From CAJXWH01 sp964343365 (GTDB lineage Bacteria; Pseudomonadota; Gammaproteobacteria; Arenicellales; UBA868): a DNA stretch of 9,535 bases. The notes under the pieces were generated by a model. The model saw nothing but the letters and a program-made list of their open reading frames with translations. It had not been told where the DNA came from and did no database searches. The stretch is from the NCBI GenBank assembly GCA_964343365.1, contig CAYFJI010000073.1, forward strand, positions 1 to 9,535. The letters are read 5' to 3'. Positions 1-7,026 of this stretch are shown one piece after another; position 1 is the first letter of the stretch; each line of letters starts with the position of its first letter. The translations under genes were made by a program, and so were the position numbers.

Positions 1-1
1 A

Positions 2-583
2 CTTGGAGGGCTCATTAATAAAGAAATTGTGGCTCTTATAAATTCGCAAGGTGGACGAGCCGTAGGATTGTCAGGAAAAGACGGCGGGCTTATTCGAGCA
101 ACAAAAATAATTTTGGATGAAGCAAAAGTTTCCAAAAGTGATGAAGTCATTGACATGGGACATGTAGGACAAATTCAATCAATTGATCCATCAGTGGTAA
201 AAACCTTAGATGACGGTAATTTTATTCCAGTGATTGCTCCGATTGGGGTTGGAGACAACGGCGAAACATATAATATCAATGCCGATACAGTGGCAGGTAA
301 GTTGGCAGTGACACTTAGCGCAGAAAAATTGATATTACTGACAAATACAGCTGGTGTTTTGAATGCTGATGGTCAATTACTCACTGGATTACAAAAAGAA
401 GAAGTGAAGAAACTTATAAGTTGTGGGGTTGTTTCTGATGGTATGCTACCAAAAGCACGTTGTGCTATTGATGCTGTAACTGGAGGCGTTTCTTCAGCCA
501 CTATAAGTGACGGACGGGTGCCTCATGCAATTTTGTTAGAAGTTTTGACAGATCGGGGTGTCGGAACGCTGATACGTGCTTAG
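2..583 (+). CDS. argB: Acetylglutamate kinase, 3' part (N-terminus outside window)
   Basis: ArgB phosphorylates N-acetyl-L-glutamate with ATP, the second step of arginine synthesis, in the cytoplasm. The frame is open from base 2 and already reads family sequence (LGGLINKEIVALIN), so the GTG at 29 is an internal valine and the gene begins before the window. About 193 residues are visible, the C-terminal two thirds of a family near 300 residues. Visible family blocks are GRAVGLSGKDGGLIRA (bases 53-100), the glycine-rich PVIAPIGVG segment, NADTVAGK (from base 278), LLTNTAGVL, MLPK (about 443-454) and DGRVPHAILLE near the end. It resembles the proteobacterial form (compare Pseudomonas GMLPKIRCAL with GMLPKARCAI here). 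The usual GGM of the GGMLPK block reads DGM, a mild deviation. The next gene, tupB, starts 63 bases downstream; cotranscription is possible but not shown. Confidence 0.96.
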   Translation, partial: LGGLINKEIVALINSQGGRAVGLSGKDGGLIRATKIILDEAKVSKSDEVIDMGHVGQIQSIDPSVVKTLDDGNFIPVIAPIGVGDNGETYNINADTVAGKLAVTLSAEKLILLTNTAGVLNADGQLLTGLQKEEVKKLISCGVVSDGMLPKARCAIDAVTGGVSSATISDGRVPHAILLEVLTDRGVGTLIRA

Positions 584-646
584 TCACTTACTGACGAGGA
601 TATTGCTGTAATCTTTATGTCGATAATGAGGATCAAATAATTTATC

Positions 647-1351
647 GTGAATGAGATCGTGCAGTCATTCTGGGCTGCTATAGAGGTAGTTGCTCAGCGT
701 GATCCTTATCTGGTAGAAGTTGTTTTGCTATCTTTGAGGGTAAGCCTAACATCATTGTTTTTTGCAGCAATTCTTGGATTTCCATTAGGGTCTATTTTAG
801 GAATCTTTAGGTTTCCGGGTCGGTCCGGCGTAGTTGCTATTATTAATGCTCTCATGGGCCTGCCTCCAGTGGTGGCTGGACTCTTTGTTTATATTCTTTT
901 GTCTCGAGCGGGCCCATTAGGTGAGTATGGAATTTTGTATACACCTACGGCAATGATCATTGCTCAAACAATATTGATCCTTCCAATAATTATTGCTTTA
1001 ACTAATCAAGCTATATTTGATTTATATGCGGAATATCGAGAGCAACTTAAATCACTCGGTGCCGGAAAAATGGGAATGGCTTTCACATTACTTTGGGAAG
1101 GACGCTTTACTCTTCTAACAACGTTGTTGGCCGGATTTGGAAGAGCTACTGCTGAGGTGGGTGCTGTGATTATTGTTGGTGGAAATATTAATCATGCTAC
1201 CAGAGTTATGACGACAGCAATTACTCTGGAAACCCAAAAAGGTAATTTAGAGTTGGCTATGGGGTTAGGATTAATACTAATTGTTATTGTATTATTAATA
1301 AATTCGTTTGCACTTTTGATCAGATTTTTTGCGGCGCAAAAAGAACGTTAA
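647..1351 (+). CDS. tupB: Tungstate-type ABC transporter permease (TupB-like)
   Basis: This is the inner-membrane channel subunit of a TupABC-type oxyanion importer, probably for tungstate. The 234 residues form about five or six hydrophobic segments. Diagnostic features are GLPPVVAGLFVYILLSRAGP (residues 71-90) followed by LYTPTAMIIAQ (98-107), the cytoplasmic coupling loop typical of importer permeases (about 130-153, with LGAGKMGM), and the block GRATAEVGAVIIVGGNI (165-181). These blocks favour TupB over the molybdate permease ModB, but substrate cannot be proved from the permease alone. The start is a GTG; the only in-frame ATG upstream (617) is cut off by TAA at 638. A weak AGG lies 15 bases before the GTG, which is far. 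tupC follows after 26 AT-only bases. No substrate-binding gene lies between argB and this gene, although tupA normally leads the operon. Confidence 0.87.
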   Translation: MNEIVQSFWAAIEVVAQRDPYLVEVVLLSLRVSLTSLFFAAILGFPLGSILGIFRFPGRSGVVAIINALMGLPPVVAGLFVYILLSRAGPLGEYGILYTPTAMIIAQTILILPIIIALTNQAIFDLYAEYREQLKSLGAGKMGMAFTLLWEGRFTLLTTLLAGFGRATAEVGAVIIVGGNINHATRVMTTAITLETQKGNLELAMGLGLILIVIVLLINSFALLIRFFAAQKER

Positions 1352-1377
1352 ATATTTTTTAAAAATTTATTTTTAAT

Positions 1378-2109
1378 ATGGAAAAAGAAATCGATAATGA
1401 TATCTTACCAATCTCGGTTGAGAATCTTTTTTTCAATGTAGGTGGTAATGATATTTTATGTAATGTTAGTTTCCAACTCGATTCTGATTCAAAGACTTTC
1501 ATTGTCGGTCCTAATGGAGCTGGGAAGACTGTTCTATTGAAAACATGTCATGGTCTTCTGACTCCAAATTCTGGGCGGATAAACTATGCTGATGGCGCAG
1601 CTAGCAACCCGCATGAAAAGCAAGGAATGCTTTTCCAGAGACCGATTTTATTGCGTCGATCAGTGAAAGCTAATATTGAGTATGCCTTGACTGTACGAGG
1701 AGTAAAAGGCGCAGAAAAAAGAGAGCTTGTCAATTGTGTTTTGGGTGATACTGGACTCTCAGGTTTAGCAAATCAATCCGCTCGAACTTTGTCTTTGGGG
1801 GAACAGCAGCGATTAGCTCTCGCTCGGGTTTGGGCTTTAAAGCCTCGTATTCTTTTCCTTGACGAACCAACAGCACACCTTGATCCATCTTCCACCCGGA
1901 TGGTTGAGTACATTATTTTTAAAATTTTTAAGAGCGGAACTAAAATTGTCATGACCTCGCATGATATGGGCCAGGTAAAACGATTAGCAGATGAGGTTTT
2001 GTTCTTGTACGAAGGTCGCCTTATGGAGCACAGCTCTGTAAAAACATTTTTTTCTAATCCTAAAACTGAAGAGGGAAAAATGTTTGCTAAAGGTAATTTG
2101 TTATGGTGA
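1378..2109 (+). CDS. tupC: ABC transporter ATP-binding subunit, partner of TupB-like permease
   Basis: This is the cytoplasmic ATPase that drives the permease encoded just upstream. All nucleotide-binding elements are present in 243 residues: Walker A GPNGAGKT (44-51), Q-loop Gln87 in LFQRPILLRRSV, signature LSLGEQQ (138-144, with E in place of the second glycine of LSGGQ), Walker B RILFLDEP (157-164), D-loop HLD (167-169) and the switch histidine His195 in MTSHD. The QRPILLRRSV segment and the adjacency to a TupB-type permease support a TupC assignment. There is no molybdate-binding TOBE domain of the ModC type at the C-terminus. The ATG is preceded by a run of A and T with no visible Shine-Dalgarno sequence, so translation may depend on coupling or on an unstructured leader. 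The last 23 bases overlap the convergent HAD gene. Confidence 0.87.
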   Translation: MEKEIDNDILPISVENLFFNVGGNDILCNVSFQLDSDSKTFIVGPNGAGKTVLLKTCHGLLTPNSGRINYADGAASNPHEKQGMLFQRPILLRRSVKANIEYALTVRGVKGAEKRELVNCVLGDTGLSGLANQSARTLSLGEQQRLALARVWALKPRILFLDEPTAHLDPSSTRMVEYIIFKIFKSGTKIVMTSHDMGQVKRLADEVLFLYEGRLMEHSSVKTFFSNPKTEEGKMFAKGNLLW

Positions 2110-2956
2110 TTTCATCTTTTTTTAAATGAGCTAACCACTCATCCACAGCTTGCGAAAAACCATTGTTGTTGTTGTCTTGCACAACAGTAAAATGTTTTTT
2201 TAAGGAAGCAGGTGCATTCTCCACGATTCGGGAAAACCTGCACCAGTGCAATAGATCCTTATCATTGTAGTCATTTCCAATAGCTAAGGCATTTTTTGAA
2301 TCCAAATCATATTGTTTGCAAAGCCAGGCAGCCGAACTAGATTTTGAAATGCCGTAAGGAAATATTTCATACCATATAGATTTCTGGTCAAGTGGTGAGG
2401 TTGTCCGAATGATTGTCGAATTTGATAAATTATTTTGGAGACTTATATGAATTTCACTATTTTTATCTTGTGGACAAATTACCAATAATTGTGCTGCCTC
2501 TCCTATGTGATTTGCATCTATTCGGAGAGGTGAGTGTTGACCACGGTAGGCATTAAGTCGACGATCGAAATCACCGTTCTTTTTAAGACTTCGGTGCCAA
2601 GAAAATAGGTGATTATCTGGAACAGGAAAATGAACCATAAAATCTAAATCCATTGTCTTTAGAAGCTCTATATATTTTCGAACATGATTCCTATCAATTA
2701 CGGAGCTTCGCAACAAAAATTTTTCTGGGAAACTATATATACCAGCACCTGATGATGTAACCAATATGTCGATTGGGAAATCAGAATCAAGAACTCCAGT
2801 AGCTGACGCTAGCGAGCGTCCAGTTATAACTACTCTAAATACGCCATTGTTACCAAGCCTTCTTAAGGTTTGTCGGTTAATAAAAGATAGCTCGTGATGA
2901 TTATCAAGTAATGTGCCATCTAGATCAGTGAACACCACTTTATTATTTATTTTCAA
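2087..2956 (-). CDS. HAD-IIB (Cof/MPGP-like) phosphatase
   Basis: A predicted cytoplasmic Mg-dependent phosphatase of the haloacid dehalogenase superfamily, cap class IIB. Motif I is DLDGT (residues 11-15, nucleophile Asp11 and acid/base Asp13), motif II is VITGRS (Thr45), motif III is probably Lys205 in GISK, and motif IV is GNDYND (227-232). The stretch between about 85 and 195 is the C2 cap that sets substrate choice and is not well conserved. VVFTDLDGTLLD resembles mannosyl-3-phosphoglycerate phosphatases, but Cof-type sugar-phosphate phosphatases look similar, so I give no substrate. The length of 289 residues is normal. The start is uncertain: the frame offers TTG at 2956, a TGA lies 8 codons upstream, and no ATG occurs before residue 102; GTG codons 7 and 8 are alternatives. 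The 3' end overlaps tupC by 23 bases tail to tail. No clear Shine-Dalgarno sequence or terminator is seen. Confidence 0.85.
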   Translation of the reverse strand: MKINNKVVFTDLDGTLLDNHHELSFINRQTLRRLGNNGVFRVVITGRSLASATGVLDSDFPIDILVTSSGAGIYSFPEKFLLRSSVIDRNHVRKYIELLKTMDLDFMVHFPVPDNHLFSWHRSLKKNGDFDRRLNAYRGQHSPLRIDANHIGEAAQLLVICPQDKNSEIHISLQNNLSNSTIIRTTSPLDQKSIWYEIFPYGISKSSSAAWLCKQYDLDSKNALAIGNDYNDKDLLHWCRFSRIVENAPASLKKHFTVVQDNNNNGFSQAVDEWLAHLKKDEITITNYL

Positions 2957-3007
2957 TTTTTTATGTTCGATGATTAGTCAATTTTGAATTGGGTATTAGT
3001 TTCAACC

Positions 3008-3550
3008 TCACAATAATGATTCTATTGCTAAAATCAATTCATCGTTGTCGGGTTTAACCGAGCTGCTAAAGTTTGATATCACTTTTCCTTCTCTAGAAAT
3101 AAGATATTTGTAAAAATTCCATTTTGGATATTCTCCGATCTCTTCGCCTAATGATTTAAAAAAGGGTTCAGCATGACGTTTCGCAACGCGACTTTTTTCA
3201 AACATGGGGAACTTGACATTGTATGTTAAGGAGCAGAATTCTTTTACACTATCTTCACCTTTGGGCTCTTGAAAAAAATCATTGCTAGGAAAACCCAGCA
3301 CCGTGAAATTTTTGTCTCTATATTTCTGATAAAGCATTTCAAGCCCTTCAAATTGTGATGTGAATCCACAGTAACTTGCAGTATTAACAACTAGTAGAAC
3401 ATGGTTGCGATATTGATCACACAGGCGAATTGTTGTGTCACTTGCTAGAAATCGCTTATTAAAATCTAACGTACGGGGGCAGTGTTCATTGGCCAAGATA
3501 TTATTCGAGATCATGGTTAACGCTAAAGAGAAAAGTATTATTTTGATCAT
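3008..3550 (-). CDS. Exported two-cysteine glutathione peroxidase family protein
   Basis: A thiol peroxidase of the GPx fold that reduces hydrogen or organic hydroperoxides. Residues 1-20 look like a Sec signal peptide (hydrophobic core, LANE at the cleavage site), so it should act in the periplasm. The peroxidatic cysteine is Cys61 in NTASYCGFTSQFEGLE; the other tetrad members are Gln94 in FQEP, and Trp144 and Asn145 in WNF. Cys106 in EFCSLTYNVKFPMF sits where thioredoxin-dependent GPx enzymes (yeast Orp1, E. coli BtuE) have their resolving cysteine, so thioredoxin-like reductants are more likely than glutathione. Cys24 and Cys44 flank the start of the mature domain and may form a structural disulfide. 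The common NQFG block reads NDFF. The length of 180 residues is that of the family plus signal peptide. No Shine-Dalgarno sequence is seen before the ATG. It lies 93 bases downstream of thiQ on the same strand. Confidence 0.93.
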   Translation of the reverse strand: MIKIILFSLALTMISNNILANEHCPRTLDFNKRFLASDTTIRLCDQYRNHVLLVVNTASYCGFTSQFEGLEMLYQKYRDKNFTVLGFPSNDFFQEPKGEDSVKEFCSLTYNVKFPMFEKSRVAKRHAEPFFKSLGEEIGEYPKWNFYKYLISREGKVISNFSSSVKPDNDELILAIESLL

Positions 3551-3578
3551 TTTTGGCGGTTTTTTAAAGTTTTATCGA

Positions 3579-3605
3579 AGTATAAGTATAAGAGATAGTT
3601 GTCAA
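3579..3605 (-). promoter_or_regulatory. Candidate sigma70 promoter for the glutathione peroxidase gene
   Basis: On the minus strand a perfect TTGACA (3605-3600) is followed after 15 bases by TATACT (3584-3579, five of six matches to the -10 consensus). The spacer is shorter than the preferred 16-18, so activity is uncertain. It lies in the thiQ-peroxidase gap, about 30 bases before the ATG, which would let the peroxidase be transcribed apart from the thiamine operon. A short inverted repeat, TGTC-4-GACA, overlaps the -35 and might be chance. Confidence 0.45.
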
Positions 3606-3643
3606 TAGACAGTGAAGTTAAAGTTTTATTGTTAAGGGGAAAT

Positions 3644-4357
3644 CTATTTTCCTGGGTGAATCAGGTAGTTTTTCAGAGCATCGGATTTTGGGGTTTGCAG
3701 CAAGTCTCCCAATCGACCTTTTTCGAGAACCTTGCCATTTTCGAGGAATAGGGTATTTTGCACTATCTCACTTGCCTCATGAGGATTGTGGCTTACTAAT
3801 AATATAGTCAAGCAGTGTTCGATGCGTAATTTGTCAACTAGCCCAATCATTTCTTTCCGTAGGGGTGGGTCTAAGTTATTAAATGGTTCGTCCAGTAACA
3901 AGACCGGCCGTTTTTGGCAGATGCATCGTGCTAAAGCAATCCGTTGTCGTTCACCTCCAGATACTTGTCCAGGAAATCGTTTTTCAAGCCCTTCCAGTCC
4001 AACTGTTGAAATTGCATGATCAATTAGTTTTTTATCTTTTTGCGAAATCTTTAATTTTGGATGTACGCCAAGAGCGATGTTTCGCCAAGCTGTTAGATGT
4101 GAAAATAAATTGTGTTCCTGAAAGAGTATTGTCACTGGCCTAATAGCGGGGTCATGTTGTGTTACATCGACACCACCAACAACTATATTTCCGCTATTAG
4201 GTATTTCAAAACCGGAAATTAATGACAGTAAAGTGGATTTTCCCGCGCCACTCCGACCAATGATTGCAGTGCAACTTCCTTTTTCAAATTCCGCATCGAT
4301 CTTAAGTTCCCATTTAGGTTGCCGAAACACGAGTTTTTTCACTTCTAAGTACGCCAT
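3644..4357 (-). CDS. thiQ: Thiamine/TPP ABC importer, ATP-binding subunit
   Basis: ThiQ hydrolyses ATP on the inner face of the membrane to drive import of thiamine and its phosphates through ThiP. The 237 residues carry Walker A GRSGAGKST (34-42), Q-loop Gln80 in ILFQEHNLFSHLT, the signature VSGGERQ (132-138), Walker B VLLLDEP (152-158) followed by FNNLDP, and switch histidine His190 in VSHNPHE. LFQEHNLFSHLTAWRNIALG is characteristic of ThiQ proteins. The ATG overlaps the end of thiP by 13 bases, indicating translational coupling as the last gene of thiB-thiP-thiQ. The operon end is not marked by a convincing hairpin and U-tract; the next gene on this strand, the peroxidase, has its own candidate promoter. 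Confidence 0.95.
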   Translation of the reverse strand: MAYLEVKKLVFRQPKWELKIDAEFEKGSCTAIIGRSGAGKSTLLSLISGFEIPNSGNIVVGGVDVTQHDPAIRPVTILFQEHNLFSHLTAWRNIALGVHPKLKISQKDKKLIDHAISTVGLEGLEKRFPGQVSGGERQRIALARCICQKRPVLLLDEPFNNLDPPLRKEMIGLVDKLRIEHCLTILLVSHNPHEASEIVQNTLFLENGKVLEKGRLGDLLQTPKSDALKNYLIHPGK

Positions 4358-5994
4358 TTTCGGATACCCCTATCAACGATGAAAAATATGGTGGCACATA
4401 GGAACATTAGAACTAAAGCTGTACTAGCAGCCTCGTCAAATCTGTAGTTTCCTAGTTGATGATACAAAAGAACTGGCAAAGTGATAGTGCCACTAGTGTC
4501 GAATAGTGCAGCAACGCCAAGATCTCCAAAAGACAAAGTAGCGCAAAATGCCATGGCAAAACCTAGTGGTTGTCTGATGAGAGGCCATTCAATAATTTTA
4601 AATCTATTAATGCCTTTTATACCTAATTGCCAGCATAGTATTTCATACCGATAACCTGCATCCATAATTGCAGGACCGATAGTTCTCATCATGTAGGGTA
4701 GAAGTATAATTGCGTTAACAAAGATAATGACAAATATTGCGGAATTAAAAGCAATACCAAACGGCAGAAGTAAAATAAATAAACCAGTGCCAATGACCAT
4801 AGGTGGTGTGGCGAGTGTTATCGAGCCCATAATTTGCACAAAGCCAGAGAGTGAATTAAGTTTATATCTAAACGATAGATGGCGACTAGTAATGATTAGA
4901 CCAATTGCTAAGAGAAGAGCGATAGTGGAAGCAAATATCGCAATACCTAGACTGCGCCCAGCTGCGGCCCAGAGATCTGTATTAAGGATCACTTGTATTA
5001 GCGGCCCCATGAGGCCTTTATAAATGACAGCAATGATAGGTAGCGCAACGAAGAGTATTGTTAGACTAATGAGAGAAAGATCTATTGATAGAGAACCTTT
5101 TTGATTGAGATCTGAACGATATTGGGAAGTTATTTTCAATCCATAGGAAATAGTTTGCATGCGCATCCAGCTATGCAGAGAAATTAAAATGATTATGCAA
5201 ATAATCAATTGAACAATAGCCAGCGTTGCAGCCTTTGGCAGGTCAAAATCGAAACGCAATGCTTCATAGATTGCGACTTCAATTGTGGTAGAAGAAGGAC
5301 CGCCTCCTAGAACTAAAACAACGGCGAAACTTGAAAAGCAGAGCAGAAAAACTACCCCGATAGTACCCCCAAGACTTTTTGTCAAGGCTGGCCATTCTAG
5401 CCAAAAGAAAATCTGCCTTGAGTTCATACCAATTTGTGCAGCTAGACGCCAACTTTCAGACGGTATTCGATCCCACACCGGTAAAAGCATTCGAATAGAT
5501 AATGGTAGGTTAAAGAAGACATGAGCAATCAGAATTCCTGAAAGACCATAGATGCTGCCTGACCATGAAAAGCCAAGATAATCTAGAGTGTTTCGTAGAA
5601 TTCCGTTTTGCCCATAAATAGTTGTTATACCCAATACAGCAATAATTACAGGCGTAACGATCGGCAGGCCAAGAAACTGCAATATTAGTTTTCGACCCTT
5701 AAATGATTGTCGACGAGCAAATGCGCGAGCCACAAATATTCCGATACCCACACTGATTAATGTAGATAAAGTTGCCTGAAATAATGTAAAGGATACGACA
5801 TTTCTTAGATATACACTTTCGTCTAAGGCTATGATCAATTCGTCATTGCCCGCTACTATAAAAAGTGCTGAGAAAGACCCTCCAATAAACAAAAATAGCA
5901 GGACAATAGAAAAAATTCCGGGCCAGCATACACGACATATTGCGTATCGGTTTAATGTTAATGGCTTAGAGTGTCGAGCCATTCTCTTACCCAT
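4345..5994 (-). CDS. thiP: Thiamine/TPP ABC importer, fused-repeat permease
   Basis: ThiP is the inner-membrane channel of the thiamine importer. It is a tandem fusion of two importer permease domains in one 549-residue chain with about twelve hydrophobic segments. Each half has a cytoplasmic coupling loop of the EAA type: about residues 179-202 (SESWRLAAQIGMNSRQIFF, ending LEWP) and 448-471 (YRYEILCWQLGIKG, ending IEWP). The duplicated pattern, the GDLGVAALFDTSGTITLPVL block (490-509) and the position between thiB and thiQ identify it. The first ATG (5994) overlaps thiB by 37 bases; a second ATG five codons in (5982) would reduce this to 25, and neither has a clearly spaced Shine-Dalgarno sequence, so the start is open between the two. 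Translation is probably coupled to thiB. Its stop overlaps thiQ by 13 bases. Confidence 0.95.
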   Translation of the reverse strand: MGKRMARHSKPLTLNRYAICRVCWPGIFSIVLLFLFIGGSFSALFIVAGNDELIIALDESVYLRNVVSFTLFQATLSTLISVGIGIFVARAFARRQSFKGRKLILQFLGLPIVTPVIIAVLGITTIYGQNGILRNTLDYLGFSWSGSIYGLSGILIAHVFFNLPLSIRMLLPVWDRIPSESWRLAAQIGMNSRQIFFWLEWPALTKSLGGTIGVVFLLCFSSFAVVLVLGGGPSSTTIEVAIYEALRFDFDLPKAATLAIVQLIICIIILISLHSWMRMQTISYGLKITSQYRSDLNQKGSLSIDLSLISLTILFVALPIIAVIYKGLMGPLIQVILNTDLWAAAGRSLGIAIFASTIALLLAIGLIITSRHLSFRYKLNSLSGFVQIMGSITLATPPMVIGTGLFILLLPFGIAFNSAIFVIIFVNAIILLPYMMRTIGPAIMDAGYRYEILCWQLGIKGINRFKIIEWPLIRQPLGFAMAFCATLSFGDLGVAALFDTSGTITLPVLLYHQLGNYRFDEAASTALVLMFLCATIFFIVDRGIRKWRT

Positions 5995-6962
5995 TTACGG
6001 CGCTGATTCGCGACTTTTGTCGGCTCAAGAAGCAATGTTCGTTTTGGTTTCACCAGATTTTGGAAGGCTTCAGGTAGGGGATTATAAGTTTCTGCAACTG
6101 GAAACATCCAGTTAGTTGTTGGTATCACATCTTGAAAACTAGGGGAGAGCATAAATGTTAAAAATTCAGTAGCGAGGTCTGATTGCTCAGATTGAGCCAA
6201 TTTTGCAGCAACTTCGATTTGAGCATAATGACCATCGGAAAATTCAGCCGCCTTATAGCGATCGGTATTTTCTACATGCAGATGATATGCGGGAGAGGTG
6301 GTATAGCTCAGGACTATAGGTGCTTCTCCCTCGAGAAAAAGTGCATATGCTTCACTCCATCCTTTTGTAACGGTCAAAATTCTTGGTTTTAAAGTTGACC
6401 AAGCACGCGATGCGTCATCGCCATATATTGATCTGATCCATAGCAGTAAACCGAGTCCTGGAGTACTGGTACGTGGATCTTGAATAATTAGCTTGGGTCC
6501 ATTAACGTCTTCTACAAATTGTTCAAGAGTTTTGGGCATATCTTGGATGGCATCACTATCATAGACTAACGCAAAATAGCCGTGGTCATACGGAAGAAAA
6601 GTATTATCAGTCCATTGGATTAAAAGATCCATGTCTGCGATATTTATCCCATGCGGTGAGAGCAGACCTGTGTTTTTTGCTTCAACCATTAAATTACTAT
6701 CGAGTCCGAGAATAATATCTGCTTTTGACTGAACACCCTCGAGCTTTAGTCTACTCAGTAATGCTGAACCGTCCTCTACACTGACGAATTTAAGCCCACA
6801 ATCACAAGTTTTTTCAAATCTCTGTTTGATTAGGGGGCCTGGACCCCAGTCTGAAACAAAAGAGGAATAAGTATAGACAGTGAGCGTTTCTTTGCTTTCA
6901 GCATCAACAGTTGAGATTGCGACCAATGAAAGTGCAATAGTAAGGCAAGTAAAAAATTTCAT
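5958..6962 (-). CDS. thiB: Periplasmic thiamine/TPP-binding protein of ABC importer
   Basis: ThiB captures thiamine, thiamine monophosphate or pyrophosphate in the periplasm and hands it to ThiPQ. The 334 residues start with a Sec signal peptide (cleavage likely after VDA, residue 21) and then follow E. coli ThiB closely: LTVYTYSSFVSDWGPGP near the mature N-terminus, a CDC pair where E. coli has CNC, ADIILGLDSNL, QDPRTSTPGLGLLLW, VTKGWSEAY, LSYTTSPAYH and TNWMFPV. The aromatic residues in the last blocks correspond, from memory of the E. coli structure, to those lining the ligand pocket. I chose ATG at 6962 over the TTG three bases upstream because it stands 8 bases from a strong AAGGAG and needs no rare start. 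It is the first gene of the operon and is preceded by a TPP riboswitch. Its end overlaps thiP. Confidence 0.97.
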   Translation of the reverse strand: MKFFTCLTIALSLVAISTVDAESKETLTVYTYSSFVSDWGPGPLIKQRFEKTCDCGLKFVSVEDGSALLSRLKLEGVQSKADIILGLDSNLMVEAKNTGLLSPHGINIADMDLLIQWTDNTFLPYDHGYFALVYDSDAIQDMPKTLEQFVEDVNGPKLIIQDPRTSTPGLGLLLWIRSIYGDDASRAWSTLKPRILTVTKGWSEAYALFLEGEAPIVLSYTTSPAYHLHVENTDRYKAAEFSDGHYAQIEVAAKLAQSEQSDLATEFLTFMLSPSFQDVIPTTNWMFPVAETYNPLPEAFQNLVKPKRTLLLEPTKVANQRRKWVREWLDTLSH

Positions 6963-6969
6963 CAATTAA

Positions 6970-6994
6970 GCTCCTTCAGAAACTTCAAAGGCGC
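6970..6994 (-). promoter_or_regulatory. thiB ribosome binding site inside a possible sequestering hairpin
   Basis: AAGGAG (6976-6971) lies 8 bases before the thiB ATG. On the RNA, GCGCCTT (6994-6988) can pair with AAGGAGC (6976-6970) in six of seven positions, with one G-A mismatch and an 11-base loop, burying the ribosome binding site. No U-tract follows, so this is not an intrinsic terminator. The pairing is seen by eye; no folding was computed. It is the likely output element of the riboswitch. Confidence 0.55.
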
Positions 6995-7026
6995 AGGGAA
7001 AGGTAGATGAAATCGTCCATTTCCCT
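6995..7026 (-). promoter_or_regulatory. Possible alternative stem competing with the TPP aptamer
   Basis: AGGGAAA (7026-7020), which is the 3' edge of the aptamer including part of helix P5, is perfectly complementary to TTTCCCT (7001-6995) across an 18-base loop. If this stem formed without ligand it would break the aptamer's closing region. It ends exactly where the stem that can hide the ribosome binding site begins, as expected for a switching element. This is inference from complementarity only. Confidence 0.4.

Noticed and set aside
600..630. Possible promoter before tupB (TTGCTG ... GATAAT)
   Set aside because: The spacer is only 13 bases, too short for a sigma70 promoter.
617..640. 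Seven-codon frame before tupB that could be a leader peptide
   Set aside because: No regulatory codon run, no attenuator hairpin and no convincing Shine-Dalgarno sequence.
2985..3007. CAATT-CAA-AATTG hairpin after the peroxidase gene as a terminator
   Set aside because: Five AT-rich pairs and no following U-tract; too weak.
3786..4143. Two plus-strand open frames opposite thiQ
   Set aside because: They lie antisense to well-conserved ThiQ motifs, have no recognisable domain and no Shine-Dalgarno sequence; they are shadows.
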